Source of the DNA: Ruegeria aquimaris
Lineage (GTDB): Bacteria > Pseudomonadota > Alphaproteobacteria > Rhodobacterales > Rhodobacteraceae
Direction of reading: 5' to 3'
Length of the DNA stretch: 64,000 nucleotides
Assembly (NCBI RefSeq): GCF_025751555.1
Contig: NZ_JAOWLB010000018.1
Coordinates: 1 to 64,000 of the forward strand
Shown here in pieces: positions 1 through 7,983 of the stretch. Every line of letters starts with the position of its first letter. The stretch's first letter is position 1. A program made the translations under genes and the position numbers. The notes beneath the pieces were generated by a model. It had not been told where the DNA came from. It ran no database searches and was given only the letters and a program-made list of their open reading frames with translations.

Positions 1-81
1 CCGGTTCGCAAACCAGGCTGCATCGAGCTCCTGCTCAAGGGAAACCCTTCCTCACTGCAGACTTTTTCAGCGGCCTGTTAG
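1..81 (+). other. possible 3' end of an unidentified insertion element
   Basis: One frame stays open from the window edge to a TAG at 79-81, giving 26 residues that end in TFSAAC. The adjoining IS66 tnpB fragment loses its family sequence at about position 85, so a foreign sequence must join it there. I infer that the tail of another transposase gene or element end abuts the truncated IS66 copy. No terminal repeat could be defined and the family is not recognised. Confidence 0.25.
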
Positions 82-240
82 CCGATCACCTTTGCGCCCC
101 CGGAACGCGAAGACCGCGCCGCTCGCGGGCTTCTGGCGCAGCACGTCCTGCGCTAGAGCGGATAGCCCTGCAATCCCCTTCCTCATGTCGGTCGCGCCAC
201 AAGCAAGGTAGACGCGGACCCCGGTGCCTGGGCCGATCAT
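67..240 (-). pseudogene. tnpB: IS66 accessory protein TnpB, 3'-truncated
   Basis: The first ~50 residues match the start of IS66 Orf2/TnpB: MIGPGTGVRVYLACGATDMR, then the GAVFAFRGRKGDR segment. After GDR the expected continuation (the KLL-WW-G region) is missing and the frame stops after LTGR. The family protein is about 115 residues and this fragment is 57. Its ATG overlaps the stop of the upstream tnpA by 4 bp (ATGA), the normal IS66 arrangement. It is a dead remnant, and the transposase TnpC is absent from the window. Confidence 0.8.
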
Positions 241-605
241 GCGGCATCCACCGCCCGGATCAGCCGGGTCAGGGCCTCGCCATCCATGCTGCTGTCGAAA
301 CGGAGGCAGCGACCATTGGCAAGTCGTAGTTCCACAAGGACCGGCCGAGACGGCGTAGGGGATTGTGCGGGTTCGGACATTGCGCCGAAATCAACCGGTA
401 GGAAAACCGCCCCGCGATCCGGTGACCACAGCCCCTTCTTCCTCAGGTCACGGCGCCAGCCGTAGATCTGCGACCGCGTGAGCTCGTATCTTTGGGCAAC
501 CTGCGTGACCGAGGCCCCGCCAACACCCACCTCAAGCAAGATCTCGAGCTTCTCATCGTCACTCCACCGCCGGCGTCGCTCAACGCCCAGAACTTCGCCC
601 AGCAT
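237..605 (-). CDS. tnpA: IS66 family accessory protein TnpA
   Basis: This 122-residue protein has an N-terminal helix-turn-helix of the IS3/IS66 OrfA type (RRRWSDDEKLEILLEV, then VTQVAQRYELTRSQIYGWRRDL, residues ~10-55). The C-terminal half has the IS66 pattern VELRLANGRCLRFDSS. TnpA of IS66 elements is thought to bind DNA and help TnpB and TnpC in transposition. The gene looks intact, but its partner tnpB is truncated, so the element is not autonomous. Together they mark the left edge of the island as a site of repeated insertion. Confidence 0.85.
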   Translation of the reverse strand: MLGEVLGVERRRRWSDDEKLEILLEVGVGGASVTQVAQRYELTRSQIYGWRRDLRKKGLWSPDRGAVFLPVDFGAMSEPAQSPTPSRPVLVELRLANGRCLRFDSSMDGEALTRLIRAVDAA

Positions 606-614
606 GGCCTCTCC

Positions 615-659
615 CGCTAAGACACGTGCATAATACGTCTTTATGCACGTGTCTTAGCG
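615..659. repeat. perfect 19-bp inverted repeat at the IS66/RND junction
   Basis: CGCTAAGACACGTGCATAA (615-633) and its exact reverse complement (641-659) are separated by the 7 bp TACGTCT. The repeat lies between the tnpA start and the surviving RND fragment. A second small hairpin, CCTGCCT/AGGCAGG, follows at 663-681. It could be two element ends head to head, a leader hairpin of tnpA, or a terminator-like structure. No IS66 terminal repeat of known sequence can be assigned with confidence. Confidence 0.6.
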
Positions 660-697
660 CGCCCTGCCTTCGTCAGGCAGGCGGCCTCAATCGGGCC

Positions 698-1114
698 GTT
701 ACTTATCAGTCGTTCATGACGCCGCTTGTGGCGATGGCCGCTGTTCCTTTGGGGATGATCGGCGTATTCCCCGGCCACTGGATCATGGGGGCCGATTTTT
801 CAGCCACCTCGATGGTTGGGATCATTGCGTTGGCCGGGGTGGCGATCCGCAGCTCGCTTCTGATCATCGACTTTATCCGTGAAAACCAGAGCCAGGGCAT
901 GGCGCTGCAGGAGGCGGCCTATCAGGCCGGAGTCGTCCGGGCGCGCCCGATCCTTCTGACCACGCTTGCCGTCATCCTCGGCTCGGCCATCATGCTGACC
1001 GACCCGGTGTTTGGCGGGCTTGCGATCAGCCTGATCTTTGGAACCGGCGTGTCTTCGGCGCTCACGATCATCATCGTGCCAGTGCTTTATTATCGGGTAA
1101 AAAAGAACGGTTGA
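698..1114 (+). pseudogene. RND efflux pump, C-terminal fragment
   Basis: From VTYQSFMTPLVAMAAVPLG onward, about 138 residues match the last quarter of AcrB/CusA-type inner-membrane RND pumps. The segment ATSMVGIIALAGVAIRSSLL and the final helices with RARPILLTTLA, FGGLAISLIFG and IVPVLYY are all recognisable. An RND pump has about 1,030 residues and some 12 membrane helices; only the last four or so remain. The 5' part is gone at the junction with the IS66 remnant, so this is debris of an interrupted gene. An ATG at 626 is open but encodes junction sequence, not pump sequence. Confidence 0.85.
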
Positions 1115-1264
1115 AAACTGAAACCCTTGATCGGTCCGAAGCCGCCGCAGGACCCGCAACGCAAGGTCGATCTGACCCGCAGCCAGTGGTATCTGTGCAA
1201 TCGAGCAAGAGGGGATAGCCCTCATTCCCGACCCGACGCCTTCAGATGGCCCAACCAAGTCCGA

Positions 1265-2104
1265 CTACATATCTGAAAAGTCAGCCGAGAAACTGCGCAG
1301 GCCTGTTTGGTCCTGGCACCAGACCGTTCCACCGGCGTCGGTTTTGAGGCTGTGCAGTTGCAATTCGCAGGGCAGGGTGAGCGGCGCGAGTCCGCGGAAC
1401 GAAAACCGGTTGGGCGATGTTTTCAACGCATCCGCCGCCAGATTCAGAAGCAGCGTGGCCTGCAAGGGGCCATGCACAACAAGCCCGGAATAGGCTTCGG
1501 TTTCGGTGGCGTAGATGTGGTCATAGTGAATGCGATGGGCATTGAACGTCAGTGCCGAATAGCGAAACAGCAGAACAGGATCCGGGGTCAGGATCGATCT
1601 GAGCGTGGCGGGGTCACCCGCGTCAGGTGCGCTCTCGACCGTCCGAGGGGCGGAAATTTCACGATAAACGATCGTTTGCTGCTCCCGGATACAAAGCCGG
1701 TTGCCACTCAGATACTCATGTTCGACGATCACAAAGACCAATGGTCCACTGCGGCCCTGCTTGGCCACAGTATCCCTGATCGACGAGCGGCGGGTGATGG
1801 TTTCGCCGGTTTTCAGCGGCGCGATATGCGTAACATCGCCGCCAGCCCACATGCGGGCGGGCAGCGGAACAGGGGGCAGAAATCCACCTCTCGCGGCATG
1901 GCCGTCTTCTGACAGGGCGGCAGCTGGCACGGTATCAAGGGCAATGCACCAATGAATCCCCAGCGGGACATCGCCCGCTCCGTCCCAAAGATGCGGACCG
2001 AGCGTGGCGCGGAATTTGTCGATCAACCCCTGCGTCAGAACATCTTCCTTGGTCTCGGTGCGTCCCAGCCAGGGCGCCAGCGCGTCAAGGTCGATCTCAC
2101 CCAT
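1265..2104 (-). CDS. MaoC/HTD2-type acyl-CoA hydratase (mesaconyl-C4/itaconyl-CoA hydratase-like)
   Basis: The 279-residue product has the double-hotdog layout of the FAS1-like dehydratase / HTD2 family. The N-terminal hotdog contains PLGIHWCIALD and the wet strand MWAGGDVTHIAPLKTGETIT. The C-terminal hotdog has LLFRYSALTFNAHRIHYDH, whose N-AHRIHYD motif carries the catalytic Asp/His. Members hydrate mesaconyl-C4-CoA or itaconyl-CoA type substrates. The ATG at 2104 was chosen because it begins the conserved GEIDLDALAPWLG segment 11 bp after the ACAD stop. It is the last gene of the 11-gene minus-strand operon. The exact acyl group is unknown; a branched dicarboxylyl-CoA is plausible given the neighbours. 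Confidence 0.8.
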   Translation of the reverse strand: MGEIDLDALAPWLGRTETKEDVLTQGLIDKFRATLGPHLWDGAGDVPLGIHWCIALDTVPAAALSEDGHAARGGFLPPVPLPARMWAGGDVTHIAPLKTGETITRRSSIRDTVAKQGRSGPLVFVIVEHEYLSGNRLCIREQQTIVYREISAPRTVESAPDAGDPATLRSILTPDPVLLFRYSALTFNAHRIHYDHIYATETEAYSGLVVHGPLQATLLLNLAADALKTSPNRFSFRGLAPLTLPCELQLHSLKTDAGGTVWCQDQTGLRSFSADFSDM

Positions 2105-2114
2105 GTTTCTGGCC

Positions 2115-3278
2115 TCAGAAGGATCGTGGCATGCCGAGGATATGCTCGCCGACATAGGACAGGATCAGGTTAGTCGAGATCGGGGCCACCTGATACAGCC
2201 GGGCCTCGCGGAATTTGCGCTCGACATCGTATTCCCGCGCGAACCCGAAGCCGCCATGGGTCTGGATGCAGGCATTGGCCGCTTCCCAGCTGGCCTCCGA
2301 AGCCAGCAGCTTGGCCATATTCGCCTGCGCTCCGCAATCCAGCCCGGCATCGAACCGCCTGCAGGCTTCAAAGCGCATCAGATTGGCGGCCTCGATGTTC
2401 ACATAGGACCTGGCGATAGGAAATTGCACGCCCTGGTTCTGGCCGATGGGACGGTCAAAGACCACGCGGTCGCCGGCATAGGCGCGGGCCTTGTCAACGA
2501 ACCAGTATCCATCACCGATACATTCCGCCGCAATCAGGGTCCGTTCGGCATTCAGCCCGTCGAGGATATGGTAGAACCCGCGCCCTTCGGTGCCGATCAG
2601 GTTTTCCGCCGGAATCTCCAGATTGTCAAAGAACAGCTCGTTGGTCTCGTGCCCGGGCATATTGGCGATGGGGCGAACCTCCATGCCGTTGCCGACGGCC
2701 TCTTTCAGATCGACCATGAAGATCGACAGGCCCTGCGACTTTTTCTTGACCTCGCTCAGCGGCGTGGTGCGGGCCAGAAGGATCATCAGGTCAGAATGCT
2801 GGATACGGCTGATCCAGACCTTCTGGCCATTGATCTCATACCGGTCACCCTTCTTGACCGCGGTGGTCTTCAGTTTGGTGGTGTCCGTGCCGGTTGTGGG
2901 TTCGGTCACGGCCATGGATTGCAGGCGCAGATCGCCGCTGGCGATACCGGGCAGGTATTTCTGCTTCTGCTCGTCCGACCCATGCCGTAGAAGCGTGCCC
3001 ATGTTGTACATCTGCCCGTGGCAATGGCCGGCATTGCCGCCGCCGCGATTGACCTCTTCCATGATGATCGAGGCCTCGGTCAGGCCAAGGCCCGAGCCGC
3101 CATATTCCTCGGGGATCATCGCGGCAAGCCAGCCCTCGCGGGTCAGGGCCTCGACAAACTCTTCAGGATAGGTTTCGTCCGCGCCATGCTGGCGGTGGTA
3201 TTCAGGCGGGAACTGCGCGCAAAGTGCGCGCAGCGCGTCGCGCAGATCGTTATGGGTGTCGGGTGCCGAGGTTTGCAT
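2115..3278 (-). CDS. acyl-CoA dehydrogenase
   Basis: This flavoprotein of 387 residues oxidises an acyl-CoA at C2-C3 and passes electrons to ETF. The fold is clear: N-terminal helices ending IPEEYGGSGLGLTEA, the FAD strand AVTEPTTGTDTTKLKTTA, the substrate sheet with GQKVWISRIQHSD, and the C-terminal helical domain with QTHGGFGFAREYDVERKFRE. The likely base is the Glu in LNAERTLI, the position used by isovaleryl-CoA dehydrogenase. The usual YEGT near the C terminus is replaced by QVAPISTN. The ATG at 3278 (MQTSAPD) was preferred over an upstream in-frame ATG lying inside the citrate-synthase-like gene. Substrate unknown. Confidence 0.85.
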   Translation of the reverse strand: MQTSAPDTHNDLRDALRALCAQFPPEYHRQHGADETYPEEFVEALTREGWLAAMIPEEYGGSGLGLTEASIIMEEVNRGGGNAGHCHGQMYNMGTLLRHGSDEQKQKYLPGIASGDLRLQSMAVTEPTTGTDTTKLKTTAVKKGDRYEINGQKVWISRIQHSDLMILLARTTPLSEVKKKSQGLSIFMVDLKEAVGNGMEVRPIANMPGHETNELFFDNLEIPAENLIGTEGRGFYHILDGLNAERTLIAAECIGDGYWFVDKARAYAGDRVVFDRPIGQNQGVQFPIARSYVNIEAANLMRFEACRRFDAGLDCGAQANMAKLLASEASWEAANACIQTHGGFGFAREYDVERKFREARLYQVAPISTNLILSYVGEHILGMPRSF

Positions 3279-3282
3279 ATTC

Positions 3283-4077
3283 TCAAGGCGTCCCCGGCCC
3301 GCTGGTTTCCAGGATTTCCTCTTCAACCCTCTGCCAGATGTCATAGGAAATCGGATTTTCGCTTTCCTCCAGGATATGACCGACCAGCCCGATGGACCGG
3401 GCCATCACGCCAAAGCCGCGCACGATCTTCCAAGGGAAGCCGAATTCACAGCAGATCGCGCCAATCGCGCCGGTGGCGTTGATCGGCAGCATCTTGCCCG
3501 ATTTCGCCTCGGCCACCTCCTGAATTTTCTGGATCAGCGCGATATATTCGCCCAATTTGCCGTTTTCGGCCGCGATCTGAAACAGTCGCGGAGTGCGCGG
3601 ATCAACCGGTTTGTGCACCGGATGGCCCAGACCGGGCACGATGGCGCGGCGGGCGCGGAACTTCTCGACCGTTTCCAGCGCGATCGCATCCAAATCCGCG
3701 CCGGTGTCCAGCTTGTCCTGCGGCAGCGCCGCGTAAAGCATCTTCGACGCGCCCTCCATCGAGCCGACAAAGACCGTGCCCAGCCCACAAAGCCCGGCAG
3801 CCACAGCGGCCTGGAGCGATTCCGGCGCGCCCATATAGGTCATGCGCGCCGCGATAGCCGACGGCGTGATGCCATGTTCGACCAGCGTGATGACGATGGC
3901 GTTGAACACCCGGCTTTCCTCGGGCGTGGCTTTGCGACCGGTCAGTTGCAGAAACGCCAGATCGCCCAGGTTCATGTGGCCCAGGATCTCGCTCGGCAGG
4001 TCCAGCCCTCGCACGCTGATCCTGTCGGCGGTGCTCCAGGCGATGTCGGAGGTCAGTTTGTCCTTGCGTTTTCCCAT
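3283..4077 (-). CDS. citrate synthase-like protein (citryl-CoA lyase family)
   Basis: At 264 residues this is the short, catalytic-core-only form of the citrate synthase superfamily. The histidine motif PGLGHPVHK is present. The helix that carries the catalytic Asp in citrate synthase reads AICCEFGFPWKIVRGFGV, so the acidic residue appears to be Glu. Relatives are annotated citryl-CoA lyase and split a 3-hydroxy-3-carboxymethyl type acyl-CoA into acetyl-CoA and a keto acid. Its start overlaps the SDR stop by ATGA. Sitting with an HMG-CoA-lyase-like gene, it probably performs a C-C cleavage late in the pathway. Substrate unproven. Confidence 0.75.
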   Translation of the reverse strand: MGKRKDKLTSDIAWSTADRISVRGLDLPSEILGHMNLGDLAFLQLTGRKATPEESRVFNAIVITLVEHGITPSAIAARMTYMGAPESLQAAVAAGLCGLGTVFVGSMEGASKMLYAALPQDKLDTGADLDAIALETVEKFRARRAIVPGLGHPVHKPVDPRTPRLFQIAAENGKLGEYIALIQKIQEVAEAKSGKMLPINATGAIGAICCEFGFPWKIVRGFGVMARSIGLVGHILEESENPISYDIWQRVEEEILETSGPGTP

Positions 4078-4991
4078 CAGACCGGATCCCACGAAAAGAC
4101 GTCCGCCGATACTTCGAGCGGCGTGAATTGCGATTTGATCGCAGGAATAGCGCGCTCGGCGATTTCATCGGCGGTCCAGCCGTCGCCGGAATGGACCGAG
4201 CGCACCGGGCGGGGCTGGTTAAACAGGAAAATCTCGTTGTTGCGCACCGCAAAGATCTGTCCGCTGACACCCTCGGCCTTGTCGGACATCAGGAAACAGG
4301 CCATCGGCGCCACCTTGGCCGGTGTCATCTGTTTCAGCTTTTCGACCCGGGCCACCTGTTCCGGGGTGTCAGTCTTGATAGACGAGATCATCCGGCTCCA
4401 GGCGAAGGGTGCGATGCAGTTCGAACGCACGTTCCAACGCTTGAGGTCCAGCGCCACCGATTTCGAGAAGGCCGCGATGCCCAGCTTTGCCGCCGCATAG
4501 TTGGCCTGGGCCAAGTTGCCGATCAGTCCCGAGGTCGAGGTCATGTGCACCAGAGCGCCGCCTTCCTGTTCGCGGAAATAATCCGCCGCAGCACGGCTGG
4601 TGTTGAAGGCGCCGTAAAGATGAACCTTCACGACTGCGTCGAAATCCTCGTAGGTCATCTTGTGGAAGAACCCGTCGCGCAGGATGCCGGCGTTGTTCAC
4701 AACGGCGTCGATGCGGCCGAATTCCTTGACCCCGGCTTCGATCATCGCGCGGGCGGCATCGGGATCAGTGACCGAGCCGCCATCAGCAATAGCATCGCCC
4801 CCTGCGGCCCTGATTTCTTCGACGACTTTCTGCGCCGCAGTTTCGGTCTGACCGGTGCCTTTCAGCGATGCGCCCAGATCATTGACAACCACCGCAGCGC
4901 CTTCCGCCGCAGCCATCAGCGCAATATCACGCCCGATACCGCCACCCGCGCCGGTGACAAGAACAACCTTGCCGTCAAGTGCTTTTGTCAT
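4077..4991 (-). CDS. SDR, MFE2-type 3-hydroxyacyl-CoA dehydrogenase-like
   Basis: The 304-residue protein has the NAD(P) motif VTGAGGGIGRD at its N terminus, NNAG, the Ser of the STSGLIG strand and the catalytic pair in YAAAK. The long N-terminal half resembles the dehydrogenase domain of peroxisomal multifunctional enzyme type 2 (HSD17B4), including VVNDLGASLKGTG. It has a C-terminal extension after the FAVRNNEIFLFNQPR strand. It probably oxidises a 3-hydroxyacyl-CoA made by a hydratase of the same operon. It is translationally coupled to the citrate-synthase-like gene downstream. Confidence 0.85.
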   Translation of the reverse strand: MTKALDGKVVLVTGAGGGIGRDIALMAAAEGAAVVVNDLGASLKGTGQTETAAQKVVEEIRAAGGDAIADGGSVTDPDAARAMIEAGVKEFGRIDAVVNNAGILRDGFFHKMTYEDFDAVVKVHLYGAFNTSRAAADYFREQEGGALVHMTSTSGLIGNLAQANYAAAKLGIAAFSKSVALDLKRWNVRSNCIAPFAWSRMISSIKTDTPEQVARVEKLKQMTPAKVAPMACFLMSDKAEGVSGQIFAVRNNEIFLFNQPRPVRSVHSGDGWTADEIAERAIPAIKSQFTPLEVSADVFSWDPV

Positions 4992-5003
4992 CTTCTTCCC
5001 TCC

Positions 5004-5963
5004 TCAGCTTGCGTTACGGTATTTGTCCAACCCGCCGGTATGCATGACCCGGCCCATGAGCGGCACGCCGATGATCTCTTCCGCTTTGACCGCCGCTGCG
5101 ATCAGCTTGTCCAGATCAATGCCGGTTTCGATGCCGAGCTCGTGACACAGGAACACCGCATCCTCGGTGCAGACATTTCCTGCGGCCCGCGCGTGGCCGT
5201 GGCCCGCGAAAGGACAGCCACCAAGACCGGCGACCGAGCTTTCGAACATGTCAACACCCATCGACAGGGCCGCATGGACATTTGCGATGCCAAGTCCACG
5301 CGTGTCATGGATGTGCATACCGATGCGCGCCTCGGGCGCCATCTCGCGCAGCGCGCCGATCATGCGTTTGACTGCCTCGGGGTTCCCCCAGCCCATTGTG
5401 TCGGCGACCACGAGGATCGGCACGGGGATGTCCTCTTCCTCGCACAATTGCAGAATGAACCGGAAATCGTCCAGAATGCGCTCTTGCGGGATTTCGCCCT
5501 CGTAGTTGCAGCCGAAGGCGGTCATCACATAGGCTGCATCGACGGTATAGCCCTCTTCCTTGTAAAGGCGCACCCAGTCGCGTTGTTTTTCCCGCATTTC
5601 GGCGGACGAGCAGTTGTTGTTGGCTTGGGCAAACTTTTCGGAAGGATAGAACAACAAGCGCGGGTCGATATCGACCTCATGCGCCGTCAGCGCCTTGCGA
5701 AACCCTTTGTCGTTCAGCCACAGAGAGGTGTAATTCACGCCCGGCTTGCGCTTGATACGCTGGAACAACTCTCCGGTGTCTGCCATCTGCGGCACGTATT
5801 TCGGGCTGACGAAACTGCCGACCTGAATGCGCTTCAGACCGGTTTCGCTGAGCATGTCGATCAGTTCGATCCGCTCTTCGATCGGATAGATCTTTTTTTC
5901 GATCTGGAATCCCTCGCGCGGGCCTTCCTCGCGGAATTCGACGAATTTGGGAAAGTCGCTCAT
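5004..5963 (-). CDS. HMG-CoA lyase-like DRE-TIM metallolyase
   Basis: The 319-residue product belongs to the HMG-CoA lyase group. Metal and active-site motifs are visible: HIHDT, and GLGGCPFAGHGHARAAGNV with the mobile-loop Cys. The first loop reads GPREGFQ, so the usual Asp of RDG (Asp42 of HMG-CoA lyase) appears as Glu17. Family members split 3-hydroxy-3-methylglutaryl-type CoA esters into acetyl-CoA and a keto acid, which suits the product of carboxylase A plus a hydratase. The ATG at 5963 has GAGGAG seven bases upstream and overlaps the carboxylase end by a few bases only at the ribosome site. An upstream ATG at 6083 lies inside the carboxylase and was rejected. Confidence 0.85.
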   Translation of the reverse strand: MSDFPKFVEFREEGPREGFQIEKKIYPIEERIELIDMLSETGLKRIQVGSFVSPKYVPQMADTGELFQRIKRKPGVNYTSLWLNDKGFRKALTAHEVDIDPRLLFYPSEKFAQANNNCSSAEMREKQRDWVRLYKEEGYTVDAAYVMTAFGCNYEGEIPQERILDDFRFILQLCEEEDIPVPILVVADTMGWGNPEAVKRMIGALREMAPEARIGMHIHDTRGLGIANVHAALSMGVDMFESSVAGLGGCPFAGHGHARAAGNVCTEDAVFLCHELGIETGIDLDKLIAAAVKAEEIIGVPLMGRVMHTGGLDKYRNAS

Positions 5964-5967
5964 TTGG

Positions 5968-7974
5968 TCACTCCTCAAATGGCAGAATCTCGGCGATGAC
6001 CTGGCCGCGGTCGACCATGTCCCCATTCGAGACGGTGATATTGGTGGCGATGCCGGCAGCTGCTGCGCGGATCGAGATTTCAAGTTTCATGGATTCCATG
6101 ACGGCGACGATGTCGCCTTCGGAAACGGATTGTCCCTCAGTGACCTTGACCTCGACAATCATACCGGTGAGCGGGGATGCCACGGCGCGATCCGCCACCG
6201 CGTCTGCGCCCGCGAAATCAAGCGGTGCGGCCGGATGAAAGACCAGGCGGCCTTCGGGCGTATCCATTTCGATCACACCGGCATGCAGCCGGGCGTCGAT
6301 CACGAAGACTGCATCGCCTTCGCCAAAGCGCCAGCGGCCTGGTGCGATTTCCCGTGCACTCAGGGTGATAGCGGCACCATCTTCCGCCAAAACGGTGTAT
6401 CGGTGTCCGGGTTTGACTGGGCCCACACGCAGTTCTTCCGAGACACCATCCGCGCCCGTCAGCGTCACGCGCTGTCCCGCTTCGAGAGCGTCGCCGCCAA
6501 GACCCAACCGCCAGCCCGTGAAGGTGTCGCGATTGGCCCATGGTTCGGCCGCCGCATCCTGCCGTCCCGCAGCCACGAACAGCGTCGCGGCCGCTGATTT
6601 CCACAGCGCGGGCCGGGCAGGGGGGACAGGTTGCGTCAGCGCGTCGATGCGGCCGTCGATCCAGCGGGTGTGCACCTGCATCTTTTCAAAATCGGGGTCG
6701 CGGGCCAGCGCGCTCAGAAAGGACCGGTTGGTTTCGACACCTTCGACCGCGACATGGTCAAGCGCGGTGGCCAGACGTGCCAGTGCAGTTTCCCGATCGG
6801 ACGCGTGTACGATCAGCTTAGCGATCATCGGGTCGTAGTAGGGCGTGACGGCATCGCCTTCCTCGACGCCGCTGTCGATACGCAGGCCCGACGGCAGGCT
6901 GAGCGTTGTCAAGGTGCCGGTCGAGGGGGCGAAATGCATCGCTGGATCTTCGGCATAGAGCCGCGCTTCGACCGCGTGTCCGTTGATCTTGAGGTCGTCC
7001 TGCACCAGCCCGAGGCCCGCGCCTTCGGCAATGCGCAGGTGAAGCGCGACAAGGTCCAGCCCGGTGATCGCTTCGGTGACGGGATGTTCTACCTGAATGC
7101 GCGGGTTCACCTCAAGAAAGAAATATTCGTCCCCCGCGACCAGAAATTCGACCGTACCCAGCCCGCGATAATCCAGCGTTTCGCCCAAGCGCACCGCGTC
7201 ATGCGCGATCTCGTCCAGCAGTGTCCGGGGCAGGCCCCAGGCCGGTGCCTCTTCGATGACCTTCTGGTGACGACGCTGAAGCGTGCAATCGCGTTCGAAC
7301 AGATGCACCACATGGCCCTTGCCGTCGCCTGCGATCTGCACTTCGACATGGCGCGCCTCGGGTAGGAAACGTTCCAGCAAGAGCCCTTCGGAACCGAAGG
7401 TTGATTTCGCCTCGCGCAGCGCGCCCTCGATGTCTTCTGTCAGCGTGGCTTCGTCGGTCACCAGCCGCTGGCCGCGCCCGCCACCGCCACCGACCGCCTT
7501 CAAAAGGACCGGCAGGCCCATCTTGCGCACCTCGGTGGCAATTTCGGTCGGGTCGGACCGTGCGCCTTCGGCGCCCGAGATCACCGGCACGCCAGCGGCC
7601 ACAGCCGCGTCCTTGGCGCTGGCCTTGTCACCGAAACGTTCCAGCGTTTCCGGTGTCGGCCCCATGAAGGTCATGCCAGCGGCCTCGACGGCGCGGGCAA
7701 AGTCGGGGTTCTCGGCCAGGAATCCGTAGCCGGGATGAATTGCATCCGCGCCCACCGAGCGCGCGGCATCGATCACCGCGTCGGTCTTCAGGTAACTTTC
7801 GGAGGCCGGTCCGCCGCCGATACAGACGGATTGGCCGATCTCACGGACATGAAGGGCATTGGCGTCCGCCACGGAATGTACGCCCACAGGAGCAATGCCA
7901 CTGGCCCGCGCGGTGCGCGCGATCCGGCAGGCAATTTCGCCGCGGTTGGCAATGAGAAGCGTCTTGATCTTCAT
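5968..7974 (-). CDS. carboxylase A alpha subunit: biotin carboxylase plus BCCP
   Basis: This 668-residue subunit has the biotin carboxylase domain (residues ~1-450: IANRGEIACRIARTAR, HPGYGFLAENPDFA, ATP-grasp loop KAVGGGGGRGQRL, VNPRIQVEHPVTE). A BT linker domain follows, then a C-terminal biotinyl domain with MESMKLE as the lysine acceptor site. The architecture is that of 3-methylcrotonyl-, geranyl- or propionyl-CoA carboxylase alpha chains. It carries CO2 from bicarbonate onto biotin and hands it to the beta subunit encoded 9 bp upstream. The best guess is a 3-methylenoyl-CoA substrate because a HMG-CoA-lyase-like gene follows directly. Confidence 0.9.
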   Translation of the reverse strand: MKIKTLLIANRGEIACRIARTARASGIAPVGVHSVADANALHVREIGQSVCIGGGPASESYLKTDAVIDAARSVGADAIHPGYGFLAENPDFARAVEAAGMTFMGPTPETLERFGDKASAKDAAVAAGVPVISGAEGARSDPTEIATEVRKMGLPVLLKAVGGGGGRGQRLVTDEATLTEDIEGALREAKSTFGSEGLLLERFLPEARHVEVQIAGDGKGHVVHLFERDCTLQRRHQKVIEEAPAWGLPRTLLDEIAHDAVRLGETLDYRGLGTVEFLVAGDEYFFLEVNPRIQVEHPVTEAITGLDLVALHLRIAEGAGLGLVQDDLKINGHAVEARLYAEDPAMHFAPSTGTLTTLSLPSGLRIDSGVEEGDAVTPYYDPMIAKLIVHASDRETALARLATALDHVAVEGVETNRSFLSALARDPDFEKMQVHTRWIDGRIDALTQPVPPARPALWKSAAATLFVAAGRQDAAAEPWANRDTFTGWRLGLGGDALEAGQRVTLTGADGVSEELRVGPVKPGHRYTVLAEDGAAITLSAREIAPGRWRFGEGDAVFVIDARLHAGVIEMDTPEGRLVFHPAAPLDFAGADAVADRAVASPLTGMIVEVKVTEGQSVSEGDIVAVMESMKLEISIRAAAAGIATNITVSNGDMVDRGQVIAEILPFEE

Positions 7975-7983
7975 GGCTCGCCC

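Noticed and set aside
626-697. ATG-initiated extension of the RND fragment
   Set aside because: The first ~24 codons lie in the inverted repeat and junction and do not resemble any pump; the gene is a 3' fragment rather than a short protein with its own start.
2004-2990. Long opposite-strand open frames across the carboxylase, dehydrogenase and VirB4 genes
   Set aside because: These are antisense shadows produced by high-GC codon bias; the true strand encodes complete conserved families.
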